From Cytidiella melzeri (taxonomy: Eukaryota > Basidiomycota > Agaricomycetes > Polyporales > Irpicaceae), in NCBI GenBank assembly GCA_022592445.1, contig JABYQR010000213.1, positions 16,032-80,031 of the forward strand: DNA of 64,000 nucleotides, read 5' to 3'. Made by a program: the position numbers and the translations under genes. The notes beneath the pieces were generated by a model. That model was not told the DNA's origin and did no database searches. It was given only the letters and a program-made list of their open reading frames with translations. Positions within the stretch are counted from its first letter, which is position 1, and each line of letters begins with the position of its first letter. This document shows, one piece after another, positions 1 to 10,659 of this stretch.

Positions 1-277
1 CTCAATGTTCAGGTGTGTGTTAAGCTGCAACAAATTTCACAGTCCTCATGGGGTTTTCAGATTGGCAACATTCCAACTTCTTTGCAAATTGTGGATTACT
101 CGCACGGCCTTGTTGGTTCAGCTCACGATGCAAGCGCCTTTGAGCATACTGCAGCTGCAAAGTATCCTGACTGGTTCTTTGAGGAGGGCGAGTTTGCCTG
201 GACCGACTCAGCATATCCCTGCAATGAGAGGACAATTCTGGTTCACAAGAAACCACCATCTCTTCAACTACTCAACA

Positions 278-864
278 GGCGGGGCACGGTGGTGTAGTGG
301 GCCACCGCGCTGTGGGTGAGGAGACGCGTCAGCGTTCGAATCCCCTTGCCCCCCTTTGATTTCTCCACTGCTGATGGATTTTCGCGTTATCCTTCTCATG
401 TCTTGCACTCGTTATGTGCGCTTGAAGCTGCGTGTGTTCCCCCGGGATCACCCTCGGACATCACCGAGTGACAGCCCCGTCCCTGCATACTCGGCGTAGT
501 CCGGCCATCACGTCTGAGCGTGGAGTGGTGCCCATGCTAGCGTTGCCCCCCAGCCGGGATTGGTCCCCCCGGTTGGCCCGGCGTGGCAGATGTAACCGAG
601 ATGGGACATTATGGGGCGCTCGGGTCTGAGCCTGGTCCGCGGGAATATCTCCGTTTCGACATCCCATACAGATTAACCGTCCCTGATATCAATCCATATT
701 TCCCATCTATCACTCTTAATTAATTGGAAAAACTCTCCCCCCCCCAGTACTTAGGTACACGATGACATAGTTAGCTTTAAGACAGATGGATTACCCGCTA
801 AAAATAGCCTACGAAGTGTATATGTCTACCATAGGGCTACGCCCTCAAGGATAATAAACAAGGA

Positions 865-898
<34 letters not shown>
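278..898 (+). mobile_element. tRNA-derived SINE with poly(A) tail
   Basis: A roughly 620-bp non-coding insert inside the Harbinger transposase. It starts with a tRNA-like head (281-352): GGGGCA at the start pairs with TGCCCC at the end, with matches to both polymerase III boxes. It ends in a run of 32 A (869-900, the last two shared with the duplication). The flanking AACTACTCAACA at 266-277 and 899-910 is a 12-bp target-site duplication. Poly(A) plus a long duplication is the hallmark of LINE-mobilised retrotransposition. The body (353-868) has no coding potential and is not recognised. The strand follows the promoter and tail. Confidence 0.9.
290..342 (+). promoter_or_regulatory. Internal RNA polymerase III promoter (A and B boxes) of the SINE
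   Basis: TGGTGTAGTGG at 290-300 fits the A-box consensus TRGYNNARNNG at every fixed position, and GTTCGAATC at 334-342 fits the B-box core GWTCRANNC. The start-to-start spacing of about 44 nt is that of a tRNA gene without an intron. These boxes should recruit TFIIIC. The rest of the head does not fold into a canonical tRNA by eye, so this is a SINE head and not a functional tRNA gene. Confidence 0.85.
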
Positions 899-902
<4 letters not shown>

Positions 903-1651
903 ACTCAACAAGTTTTTTGACACCATTGTTACAGGCTTTCGTGTCCGATCTGAGCACTGTATCGGTGCTCTCAAAGGTCACTGGCAGTGCTTAAGAGGGC
1001 TTCGAGTTCCAATTCGCAATAACAATGAACACGTGCAGGCTTGTCGCTGGATCACGATTACAATCATTCTTCACAATCTTTGCATCGACATCGAAGGTAC
1101 CAAGAACATGGACGGGTTTATTCGCATGATGGCGGGAGAAGAGGGAGCAGTAGATGTAGAAGAGGGTCAAGACGTGTTGAATCTGGCAGAGGACAACAAC
1201 AAAAGGCAGCAGTTGATTGACGAACTCGTAGCTAAGTTCAACTCACAGTAAAAATATCTTGGATATATAGATTCAGCAAACAAGGTGCAGGACATGATGT
1301 GACAAATAAATTTGTTGAAACAGTGAAGTACATGATCCTGTGAGAGGTTGGGCCATAGTAACTAAGCTACTGAGATGCGAGCACAGACAGTACTGTGAGC
1401 ACGACGGCCGCGAGCAATACTGACACGCCGTGACGGATTGTGACCGCTTACATCATTTTGCCATTTTGGGCGAAAGACGCCGGCGCTGCGAACTGCGAGC
1501 TGCGCTGCTGCGCCAACTTTGAACGACCCTAATGACATGCAAAGAGAGAAAACACCCACCTGTGCCCATCTTTGCCTAGCAAGAATCACGCAGCCCTATA
1601 GCTTGGGCCTCACGTGTAGCGTAGAGAATGACACATTGCACAAGAGGGTAC

Positions 1652-1735
1652 TGTCACAGATTTTCAATGTTTCTACAAGACTTGCCTTACCAGGCAACAG
1701 TATTATTGGGAATATCTAGGCGCTTATCCAGCGCT
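1652..1735 (+). mobile_element. LTR-B 5' fragment
   Basis: 84 bp that match, with a few substitutions, the first part of the solo LTR at 20362-21055: both start TGTCACAGATTTTC and share the ACTTGCCTTACCAGGCAAC block. The fragment ends exactly where the Gypsy-I LTR begins, so Gypsy-I (or its recombined remnant) probably inserted into an older LTR-B copy. The 121 bp between the Harbinger end and this fragment (1531-1651) contain nothing I recognise. Confidence 0.75.
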
Positions 1736-2503
1736 TGCCGCAGAGTGACTGCTGCTATGCTGATAAACCCTAAACAAGGGTGGAGAGGAGGGGGAGTGGA
1801 AGTGGAAGTAGATCTCCAACGACGACAATGAGGTCAAAGTCGATGATAAGCAGGCAAGCAGGCACAGAGGCCGGATACTAGCAGTGCAAATGACAGAGTT
1901 AATAGGGATGATACTGAGTTACATGCAGTAACTCACCTAGCAGTGCAAATGACAGAGAGGTCAAGATGCAGAGCTAGGGAGGGTAAGGTCTACTATATAT
2001 ACTGTGGCTGGGTGGTCTGTGCGCAAGTTCCCACACTAGGGACTGGAGTAACTGTGGGGCTGGAGTAACAATAGAACAATAAGGGACCAGGGTAACAATA
2101 AGGGACCAGGGTATGTAGAACAATGGAACTAGAATGATAGAACTATAGAACAAATAGAACAGGAACAATAGAACAATAGAAACTGGGGGAATCCCTAACA
2201 ATAGACAGAAAACAATAGACAGAAGACAATAGGACAATAAGAACTGGGGGAATCCCTGGGGAATCCCTGACAATAGAAGGGGAACAATAGAACAATAGTC
2301 TAGGGTGATCTGGAACCGCTCCAGATTGAGTCTAGGGTTTGGGTCTGAACTATTGATTAATAAGGCAGGATGTCACGTGACCCGGGTTAGGGTTAGGTCT
2401 AGTAATAGTCTAGCTGGAAAATAAGTGCTCTAAATAGGTGCCTGATGTTGTAAACTGGTGACTGTGATAGAAAAATTTGGTCTCTGTTGGACTATCCATG
2501 TCA
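1736..2503 (-). mobile_element. LTR-A copy 1: 3' LTR of Gypsy-I
   Basis: A 768-bp LTR read on the minus strand: it starts TGACATGG (at 2503) and ends GCGGCA (at 1736), giving the TG...CA ends of LTR retroelements. It is related to the solo copies at 10660-11008 plus 27362-27780 (768 bp joined) and 32595-33347. Internal features are many ATTGTTCT-like repeats, a TATATATA box near 1993-2000 on the sense strand, and a CACGTG next to two TTAGGG units. A polypurine tract adjoins it, so it is the 3' LTR of the pol remnant at 2522-4798. Confidence 0.88.
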
Positions 2504-2516
2504 TTACCCCCCTCCT
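2504..2516 (-). other. Polypurine tract of Gypsy-I
   Basis: On the minus strand the 13 bases just upstream of the 3' LTR read AGGAGGGGGGTAA. This is the expected position and composition of the plus-strand primer left by RNase H during reverse transcription. It fixes the orientation of Gypsy-I and the LTR boundary. Confidence 0.8.
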
Positions 2517-2521
2517 AAAAT

Positions 2522-4798
2522 TCATCGTCTCGATGAACTAAGACCAGTGACTCTACCATCTGCCCACTCAAGGTCAGATGCAATAGCTTCTGTGATGTTC
2601 TCCAACAGTTTCCAAGGAATAGAGTTGAAGAGTGCTTTGGGCAGTTTCTGAGGTGCATTGGCATGTCTGGCGTGGAACTCTGCAATGCTCTCTTTCACAT
2701 TGATCAGATTTACTGCAGGTTCCCACGTTACATCACCTTCTCCATGGCCTTTCCATTTGTCTAGGTACTGCATTTGCTTCCGGTAGATCTGACTGTCTAG
2801 GATCTTCTCGACTTCGTAGACTTGTTGATCATCTACTATGATCGGTGCTGGTGGTTTTGGTATGAGGCCGTTTACTTTGTTTCCTCGGTACGGAGATAGC
2901 CGTTCAACATTGATGTTGTCGTGAATACAATATCCGGATTTGAGTTTGATCCAATATGTATGTTCATCAGACTGCTGATGTACTTTGACGTTCTTGGAAG
3001 ACAACTACACACTGGGTAACTACGGCCTAATTTCCGGTGGAAAAACATGAGAAATACGTGAGAAAAAATGGCGATTTTACGGTACCTTTTTGTAGCAGAA
3101 ATAGCACCGAAAAACACTGAATATTTCATCTTGTTTTTCTTGTGAGCGAATGGATGAAAAAGTGGCTTTTTTCTCAATGTGTTTTTCTGGCCTTTTGGTG
3201 ATGCCTAAACGGAGCGTTTCTCAATGGTATTTTCAACAGAAACCAAAAGGCCGGAAAAACGCATTGAGAAAAAAGCCACTTTTTCATCCATTCGCTCACA
3301 AGAAATACAAGATGAAATATTCAGTGTTTTTCGGCGCTATTTCTGCTACAAAAAGGTACCGTAAAATCGCCATTTTTTCTCACGTATTTCTCATGTTTTT
3401 CCACCGGAAATTGGGCCGTGGTTACCCAGTGACACGAGGTCCCCTTCCTTGAAGACTGGAGTAGTTCTACGGGTGTATCCGCAAGCTTTGGCCATCTTTT
3501 CCTTAGATAGACGCGAGGCAGCTTTGGCTTCTGCCCGAACCTATCTGAGCTTTTCTAGACATGCGTCCAGGTTCGGCATGCAACTTTGACCACCAATGGG
3601 GTTGGTAAAGTCCGGTAGATACCCGTACATGACTTCAAACGGAGAGTGCTGAGTAGATGAGTTGACCCGGGAGTTGATGGCGAATTCAGCCACTGGGATG
3701 TATTCTGCCCAATCATCTTGTTGTTGGTCAACAAAGAGTCGTAGGATCTTTTCTACCTCTTGATTGGTTCTTTCCGTTTGACCATTGGCCTGGGGGTGGT
3801 AGGTGGTAGTCATGGAGCCAGTGATGCCTAACCGTTTGTACAACGCTTGCATGACACAAGCTGCAAACTGGGGTCCTCTATTGGATATAAACTGTTGGGG
3901 AATGCCGTGGAGCCTGAACACTTCTTTGATGTGAAGGTTGGCTATACCGTCAGCTGTGACAGTAGAGTGGGTTGGGATTACATGTGTTTGCTTGCTGTAC
4001 AAGTCTGTGTACACGGCAATCATGTCAAACCCCTTACTACGTGGGAATGGTCCGACTAAGTCAACACCAACCACCTGCCAAGGTCTGTCTGGTACTTCGA
4101 TGGGCTGTATTGGGGCAACAGAGTGCTGTACTGGTTTGGTTCGCTGACACCTGTCACATCCGAGGACGTAATGTTCTACAAATGATGCCATGCAAGGCCA
4201 CCAATAGTGCCGTGTTAGTAGTTCTAGGGTTGCGTGTTTGCCAGGATGTCCTGCTGGTAACGCATTGTGGCATCAACGTAAAATCTCCCTTCGGACTTCT
4301 CGATCTTTAGGAATGTACAGCTTCCCTTTGTAGTACACCAGTCCGCTGTCTTCTTCCCACTCCAGTCCACCATCTGTCAACTTCCGGGGTCCGTCCTTCT
4401 TAAGTTTGGCTAATCCCTGAACAGCCTCTGCTTCTCGAAGGCTAATGTCTCTGATTTGAGCTTCCAAAGGGTCTGTTTCTAGAGTACTTGAGGCAGCTAT
4501 GGTTTGGAAATGTTTGGGTTTCAGCACAACTTGTTCTTTGTTGTCTGATGCGTCTAACACTTCCAAGGTTCTAACTCTGGACAGCGGGTCACCTTGAGTA
4601 AGGGTCTTTCCGGGTTGGTGTGTCAATGCAAAATCAGACTGGCTAAGGTATAAGGACCACCGAGCTTGTTGTCTAGACAGGTCCTGAGCCGTACGCCAAT
4701 ACTGCAGATTCTGATGATCTGTGATGATCTCGAAGTGCGCGGGTAATCCTTCCAGATAGTGACACCAGTCTTCAAGAGCTCTGATTGACTCGGAGATG
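2522..4798 (-). pseudogene. Gypsy-I pol remnant: RNase H, integrase, chromodomain
   Basis: The 3' part of a Ty3/Gypsy polyprotein (chromovirus type). In coding order: the end of RNase H (RALEDWCHYLEG, TDHQNLQYW, QGDPLSR) at about 4795-4580; the integrase zinc finger (HPGKH, RHYWWP, CDRCQRTK) around 4250-4130; the integrase core (VGVDLVGPFPRS, a second-Asp region now ISNRGPQF, YHPQANGQTER); then GDLV, and a C-terminal chromodomain (YEVEKILDSQ, YLDKWKGH, TWEPAVNL) near 2800-2680. TGA stops near 4273 and TAG at 3541 break the frame, the MITE at 3010-3431 splits it after GDLV, and everything 5' of RNase H is missing. The usual DNRGPQF reads SNRGPQF, so a catalytic Asp is lost. Confidence 0.88.
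3010..3431. mobile_element. Foldback MITE with 190-bp arms (CACTA-like ends)
   Basis: Two arms, 3010-3199 and 3242-3431, are reverse complements with about six mismatches in 190 bp and flank a 42-bp loop. The ends read CACTGGGTAAC, and ACA lies directly outside both ends (3007-3009, 3432-3434) as a 3-bp duplication. CACT ends with 3-bp duplications are the signature of the CACTA/EnSpm superfamily, so a non-autonomous CACTA derivative is the best fit (inference). It interrupts the Gypsy-I integrase. The open frames within it merely read through the hairpin. Confidence 0.85.
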
Positions 4799-5794
4799 GG
4801 GCTCAACGTGACAAACAGGGACACAATGTGGATAACGAGGAGGAGGTGGTGGCAGGCGTGAAGCACAATGCGTTCACCAGCTATCAAACTTATTCAGAAA
4901 TCTAGCCCAGTAAAGACCAAGAGGTTGAGATGGGGGGCTAGGAGCGTACATGCAGCTGTATATATAGACTTCAGGGACCTGCGCAAAGACCATGTTAAGG
5001 GCAGGCTTTGACAGAAGCCGTGTGAACGAAGAACAAAAGAACTACCTAAAGGAGAACAATAGCTATTGTCTAGACCTTGCCAAGAACTCTACTCATGAGA
5101 GAATCTATCTAAAAGGAGACCAACTATTGTATTCCATTCCCACACCTGTGAGAACATCCTTCCATAAAGAGAACAATAGGTAAAGAGCAAAAGGAGTCCA
5201 TGTGAACGGTATCTATGATGTCAAACCCTAGCTATGGGCTGAGCCATGTGTTTGTAGCCATGTGTTCTTACTTAAGCTAAGTCACATGCCAGTGTGACGT
5301 AGTAGCAAGTAACGTGACCGTGTAGAGCGTCTAAGCCACGTGCTACGGGTGCTTAATAGACGTGCAAGGGGTTTCTTCTCGAGTGGTGGGCAATCGTCTA
5401 ATCAACAGCTCAACACTCGTCGGGAGAAAGCCCAGCTGCTGATCGGTTGTGTCTTCATGATCAAACAGTGGTCTAAGGAGAATCACACGGACAAGATGAC
5501 AAATAGGGAATGGAGAATGTTGAAAAAGGACTTGAAGAGTTTAAGCAGGATTAGTTTTGTAGACATACATCGAAGATGGGGTTATATCCTAGAGCTACTA
5601 GAAGGACTGTTCGATATGAATGCCTTTGTATATGCGGAAATGAAATAAAATGTATGGGCTGACAAGCCTCATTTTACTCGGTGACAACTTCCTGAAAAGG
5701 ATTTAATGTGTGAAAACAACTCTGACAAGAGTTCAATGTGTGAAAAGTGGTGTTCCTCTTCTTCTTATACTAGAAATAGTATTTCGCTTATCCT
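4799..5794. other. Unresolved region between Gypsy-I and Gypsy-II
   Basis: Similarity to Gypsy-I RNase H stops near 4798. The sequence up to the Gypsy-II Gag start should hold the 5' LTR and leader of that element, but I could not find convincing LTR ends or a primer-binding site. A TATATATAG lies at about 4960. A 102-codon plus-strand ORF at 5340-5648 has no motif I recognise and is probably incidental. Confidence 0.4.
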
Positions 5795-5818
5795 TTGCTA
5801 ACTAAGATATTAGAAGCA

Positions 5819-7279
5819 ATGGCCTCTCAATCCAACGCCGGATCCAGCGCTGCTCCCGCTGCTAACCTCACCCACTCTGTTCCTTTTGGCAAAATCACGC
5901 CCATCGTCTATAATCCTTCTGTGGAGAACTTTGAGCAGCACATCTTCCACAACCTCACCATAGCCCAAAGGGCTTTTACTCGCACAGTTGAAGGAGAAGC
6001 AACAACTGATATTGTTCACAATATGATGAATCAAATGGTTCTCATCTGGAACAATCAGTTGTCATTGCTGGAGGATAACCTCCAGGAATACGTCGATAAG
6101 GTCGCTCAAGACCTATATTCACAGTCTGCTGCAGACACGCAAGTCCAGCAGATGGACACTGACCTCGACATGATCAAGACAACAATTACCAACGTTGTCA
6201 ACCAGATTAATCAGCTTCCCTTGTCTCAAGGACAAGGAGGATCCCCGCGCCAGCCTAAGATTGGCAAACCCCCAGAGTTCAATGGCACCAATGGCAAGGT
6301 CAAGTTCAACGAGTGGTTGAACAAGATCTCTCTGTGGCTTGTCCACGAGAACGTTGCTACAGATAGGCAACGTATTGCCGTTGCGATGAACCGGCTCTCA
6401 GGCGCGGCGGATCAATACATGGAGCCGTGGATCAAGAAGCTGACAAAGGGTCAGACAATTGGAACGTGGGAAGAGTTTGAGAACGAGCTCAAGGTACAAT
6501 ACGGTCAACGGGACGACAAGGAGGGCGCTCGAAAGGAGCTTAACGCCTTGTTCAACAATACGGATCTGGCGCACAAGAACTTCGTCAAGTATGCGGAACG
6601 CTTCCGTACACTTGGTAGGCTTTCTGGATACAAGGACAACGTGCTCATTCACAAGCTCAAGCACGTCATTGAGAAGGACATGAGGCTCGTCATGATTGGG
6701 AAAGATGAAAATCAAATCCCTACCACATGGCCTCAATTCCTCGACCTCTTGCTTGACATCCACAAGAAGGTCCATCCGGAGGAAGCACAGGGCCAGATCT
6801 TTGCAAAGGAAAAGGATATGTCCACTCCTATGGAGGTGGACACTGCGGACAAGAACAAGAAGAAGAACGAGAAGTGAAACAAGGGCAAAGGCAAAGAGGT
6901 GAATTCGACTGAAAAGTCGGAGAAGTTCTGTCACATTCACAAGTCCAAAGCACATAACACGGACAAATGTAACCTCAACGGCCTGAAGAAGAAGCCCGAT
7001 GCCAAGAAGAAGGATGGGAAGAAGGATGGAAAGTCTTCGGCACCGAAGAAGATTCAGACAGCAGATGCCGAGGACTCTGGGACAGACAGCGAGGCCGAAG
7101 CCCCTAAGGCTTCGTCGTGTAAAACAAAAAACGTAAATACCGCGCGCCTAGAATTGGCGGCTTATATTGAGGAGGTCCCAACGGAAGATGATGAACCTTT
7201 GACTCCTCACCCGTCCCCTGACAAGGGTAAAGGGAAAAAGCTGACCAAGGGCAAGGATTTTTTCCGAAGCATCATGTGA
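5819..7279 (+). pseudogene. Gypsy-II Gag with zinc-finger tail
   Basis: Gag structural protein of a second Ty3/Gypsy element. I take ATG at 5819 (MASQSNAGSS) over the upstream in-frame start at 5795. The capsid core is recognisable by GKPPEFNGTNGKVKFNEWLN, WEEFENELK and FVKYAERFRTLGRLSGY. A TGA at 6875-6877 interrupts the frame, which then continues unshifted into a lysine-rich tail with FCHIHKSKAHNTDKC (a Cys/His zinc-binding motif) and stops at 7277-7279. The stop could be mutational or, less likely, programmed readthrough. The element's 5' LTR was not identified. Confidence 0.82.
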
Positions 7280-7295
7280 CTCCCTGCGAACATGC

Positions 7296-7761
7296 ATGCT
7301 TAGCCCTGATACCCTTGATCTTTGTACCGTAGATACTGTCAAAAATGTAGCGCGTTCAAAGAATTCATTTTTTCTACCGGTCACAATTTGGGTATACGGA
7401 AAGAAGGTGCAGGTCAAAGCTCTGGTAGATTCAGGAGCCACAACCACGTTCATCAGTAAGTCAGTGGTTGAAAGTAACAATCTGGTCACAAATCAACTGG
7501 CATCACCGTTTAACGTCATCGATGTCGACGGTACTCCCAATAAAGATGGTCAAATCACTCACTCAGTACGTGCATACCTAGAAATAGGTTGCACAGAGCA
7601 AGACAACACATGCTTGTTACTGATCTCGGTAGTAAACAAATGATTATCGGGATGACCTTTTTATGCCGCCACAATCCGGAGATAGATTGGGCAAATGGCA
7701 AGTGGAGATTTACCAGATGTCCTGAACTCTGTGCCCCAAGAGCTGTAAAAACATCACTGTA
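7296..7761 (+). pseudogene. Gypsy-II aspartic protease, frameshifted
   Basis: A retroviral-type aspartic protease. ALVDSGATTTFIS carries the catalytic DSGA. It is in a different frame from Gag, and near 7618 it shifts again: the downstream frame reads LGSKQMIIGMTFLCRHNPEIDW, the usual end of a Gypsy protease domain, up to a stop at 7759-7761. At least two indels therefore separate Gag, protease and reverse transcriptase. Confidence 0.82.
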
Positions 7762-7806
7762 ACTCAAGAAGAGATTGATGAACTTGAGTTACCTAAGGGA
7801 CGTTCA

Positions 7807-8931
7807 GTGTCAGACAACCTGGACGGAATAGGAAATGTCAACCCGGACAACCCTTACATCCACTGGATCGACTTAGACAATCCAGAAGACCAAGAAATAG
7901 CAGAAATAATCGCTGAACTTTCTGGAAAGGAAGATGAGGGCTTTGAAGACGGCTTTGACGAACAAGAATCCGTCAATTGGAAACCATTAGTACCAAAATA
8001 TCTATGGGAATTTGGTGACGTCTTTTCAAAGAAAAAGTCAGAACGCATGCCGTTGCGCAAACTGTACGATCACGCGATCGAATTTGAGGAAGGTGCCTCC
8101 CTTCCCAAAGCGGCTAAACTATACCCGCTGTCTCCAATGGAAAAGAATTCTCTAGATCAATGGATCAAAGAGGAATTCCAAAAAGTTTACATCCCCAAAT
8201 CAAAAAGTCCAATTGCAGCACCCGTGTTCTTTGTCAAGAAGAAAGATGGCTCGTTGCGCCTTGTGCAAGACTTCCGAAAACTGAACAACATCACGGTGAA
8301 AAACCGGTACCCCATACCTCGCATCAACAATTTAATCAATTTGTTAAGCAAGGCTAAGGTCTTCTCAAAGATTGATCTTAGATGGGGATACAATAATGTT
8401 CGCATCCGAAAGGGTGAAGAATGGAAGACGGCGTTCATTACACACCGTGGCATTTTTGAAGCCAAGGTGATGTACTTCAATTTCAGCAACGCACCTGCAA
8501 CGTTCCAAGCCATGATGAATGAAATTCTGAGTGATTTGATCTTAGAAGGACATGTCATGGTGTATCTCGACGACATCCTCATCTTCACTGAAGACAAGAA
8601 GGAAAACCGTTGCATCACACAGGAAGTGCTCAAGCGTCTACGCGAGAACGATCTATTTTCCAAACCGGAAAAATGCTTTTTTGAGAAAGATCGCATTGAG
8701 TACCTAGGCATGATCATTTCTCACGGACATATCGAGATGGATCCAACCAAACTCACCAGAGTTACTGAGTGGCCGCGACCTGAAAAGGTTAAGCAAGTCC
8801 AAGCCTTCTTAGGCTTCGCCAACTTTCATCGGCGTTTCATTAAGGACTTTGCTAAACGTGCAAAACCGCTCACTATTCTGACAAAGAAGGACCAATCCTG
8901 GATCTGGAAAGATGCTCAGGAACATGTCTGA
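7807..8931 (+). pseudogene. Gypsy-II reverse transcriptase, 3' truncated
   Basis: Reverse transcriptase of Gypsy-II. Conserved blocks follow in order: DGSLRLVQDFRKLN, NRYPIPRI, FSKIDLRWGYNNVRI, KTAFITHRG, NAPATFQAMMN, VMVYLDDILIF (active-site YLDD intact), EYLGMIIS and AFLGFANFHRRFI. The frame stops at 8931 in the connection to RNase H (SWIWKDAQEHV). RNase H, integrase and the 3' LTR are absent because DUF6589-gene sequence on the other strand begins at about the same point. Compared with a full Gypsy pol of over 1000 aa only the first third is left. Confidence 0.88.
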
Positions 8932-10659
8932 TAAGGAGGTGGTGAGGAGAGAAGAATGGGTTTGCAGTCAAGGACGGTGTTGTGGAAGGAGAGACTTCCA
9001 GGGTCTTGAGAACCAGCACTTGGCAGACCCCAGTGCGTATCCAAGCATCCAGAAGCAACGTGCATCTGTCCGTGGAAGAGTCTCATAGCTTGCACTACAT
9101 TCATGTGGGTGTGGCATAGTGCATCGTGTCCAACACGGTTTTGTCCTACGCTTCCTAGCCGTGTCATTGACAACTGGTCGCCCAAGTAGATCTTGACAGT
9201 ATGTAGGTACTCTGGAGAGGTAGTATTGTAAGCAAGCGCGTTGGAGATGGCATCAATCACGTCAGCATTCCCAACTGTGGACGACTTGTCAATATCCATG
9301 GCCGGTAGAGGATAGAATTCAGTTTTGTGCAAAGGAATTTGGTTCTCTGTCACCGGAAGGCTCTTGGCAATGTCATTGTGGAACCTTGAGAAAGATGGTC
9401 CGTCGTGAGTGACTACAATCTGCAGAATTGTGTGAGTGAGCACGGCAGGATACAGGGTGTTCTCTTGCTGAGTCAGCACTACATCCCGTACGCTGAGCTC
9501 TGGTGCTTTCTGCATAGTCTCGAGGAGGTTGGCTGTCTTCATGTCATTCTTGGCTGCCTCAAAAATACGGATAGCTGTGGCGCATGTACTGTATTCGAGA
9601 GAATCTTTGCGCCCAATGACTTGCTCAGCGGCTTTGAACAGGAGATTAATGTTGTCATAGACGTGTGATAGCTGGTGAATTCTGGCGGCTTGTTGTACAG
9701 TAATACAGCAGGCTTGAGAAAGGCGGCGGATGAGTCCAGCGTAAACATTTTGATGAGTTGAGGGAAGTGTAGTGGCAGTGGTAGACGTTGCTGTGGCCAT
9801 CTGGCTTGGACATTCCTGGCGGCTAGTGTGGGCGCATGTTTGTTTGGCCTCATTCCCACCAGTGCGCTCATCTTTGCCACCTGCACGCTTGTCTTCATTG
9901 TTGTCCCATGTTGTTCTCCACAATCCCACACTCACCTTCACCTTGCAGCTCCGCGTTACCCCCTACAACTTTGCCTCCATCCATGTTGCTCTTTACAACC
10001 TGAGGATCCAGTTCAGTGTTGACGTCTGAGCCTAACTCAGGCAGATCTTGGTCCTCAGAAGACACACTTGTGTTGTCAGGAATGTCAACGGTCTCACTAC
10101 TTTGGTAAGCCTTCTCTTTGCCTTTCTTGCTCTTATTGTCGTGGCTGGATGTTGACTTGGCTTGGCTTCCAGCTACTGTTGAATAGCTGCTGCAAACTCC
10201 CCAGGTAGACAAGACTGAGATTGTCTGCCGCTGAGTTCCTGTGGCATACAGGTAAAGACCAAACAAATGCTTTGACCAGCTGTTCTGCTGACTTCGCTGT
10301 CCAAGAAGCTGGAGAATTGCAGCAAGGCAGCGCTAATATCTCAAAATCAGTAAATGTTGTTATAGTGGTATGTGAAACTGTACCGTCTGCTGTCGTATGG
10401 CTGACTGTTTCTCAATATCTCAATGATTTTCCCACTCTCGTTCCTGACACCGTGTGGTGCTGAACGCGTGAATGACTTGCGACATGGTAGAACATAGCGC
10501 AGTCAATTGTTTATACAAGTCCTGCAGGTCGAACCCAAGCACAAACGACTCATCCACGGTTTTCTTGCGGGCATGCAAGATCTGGTTATTAATAATTGTG
10601 TTTCCCTCTTGGTTGACGAGCTTGCTGACGTACTGAGTTGCCCAGCAACGGACAGTATG
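8916..10659 (-). pseudogene. DUF6589 protein gene, C-terminal half
   Basis: The downstream half of a fungal DUF6589 gene; the upstream half is at 27781-28416. Reading from 10659: VRCWATQYVSKLVNQEGN, a probable intron region near 10300-10420, VCSSYSTV, then the conserved core VYDNINLLFKAAEQ, YPLPAMDID, GNADVIDAI, VKIYLGDQLSMTRL and DTHWGLPSAGSQDPGSLSFHNTVL. The first residues rejoin the N-terminal half in frame across GTATG when the intervening LTR is removed. The 3' end is cut at the Gypsy-II junction near 8920. DUF6589 has no known biochemical role; the family is multicopy in mushroom-forming fungi and behaves like mobile DNA (inference). Confidence 0.8.

Larger units (their letters stand above)
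1..1251 (+). pseudogene. Harbinger DDE transposase, C-terminal part, split by SINE
   Basis: This encodes the catalytic half of a Harbinger (DDE_Tnp_4-type) nuclear transposase. An exon ends at base 12, an intron with GTGTGT donor and TTTTCAG acceptor covers 13-60, and the next exon contains GSAHDAS (second Asp region) and FAWTDSAYP. The frame is broken at 278 by the SINE and resumes at 901 with RVRSEHCIGALKG, which holds the catalytic Glu, ending at 1251. Relative to copy 2 (11558-12855) this copy keeps Asp at 127-129 (copy 2 has Asn) and a CGA codon where copy 2 has a stop. It is disabled only by the insertion and by whatever lies upstream of the window. Confidence 0.85.
1..1530 (+). mobile_element. 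PIF/Harbinger element, copy 1 (right part, cut by window edge)
   Basis: The right-hand portion of a Harbinger DNA transposon. Its end at 1530 matches the terminal inverted repeat of the complete copy at 11386-14446: both read, outward to inward, AGGGTCGTTCAAAGTTGGCG. The flanking AAT at 1531-1533 fits the 3-bp duplication typical of the superfamily. Only about 280 bp separate the transposase stop from the end, against about 1.6 kb in copy 2, so the second, minus-strand ORF seen in copy 2 is missing here through an internal deletion. A SINE splits the transposase. Confidence 0.85.

Noticed and set aside
2872..3452. Overlapping 100-codon ORFs on both strands across 2872-3177 and 3150-3452
   Set aside because: They are the two arms of the foldback MITE read in mirror image; identical peptide strings on opposite strands show a repeat, not genes.
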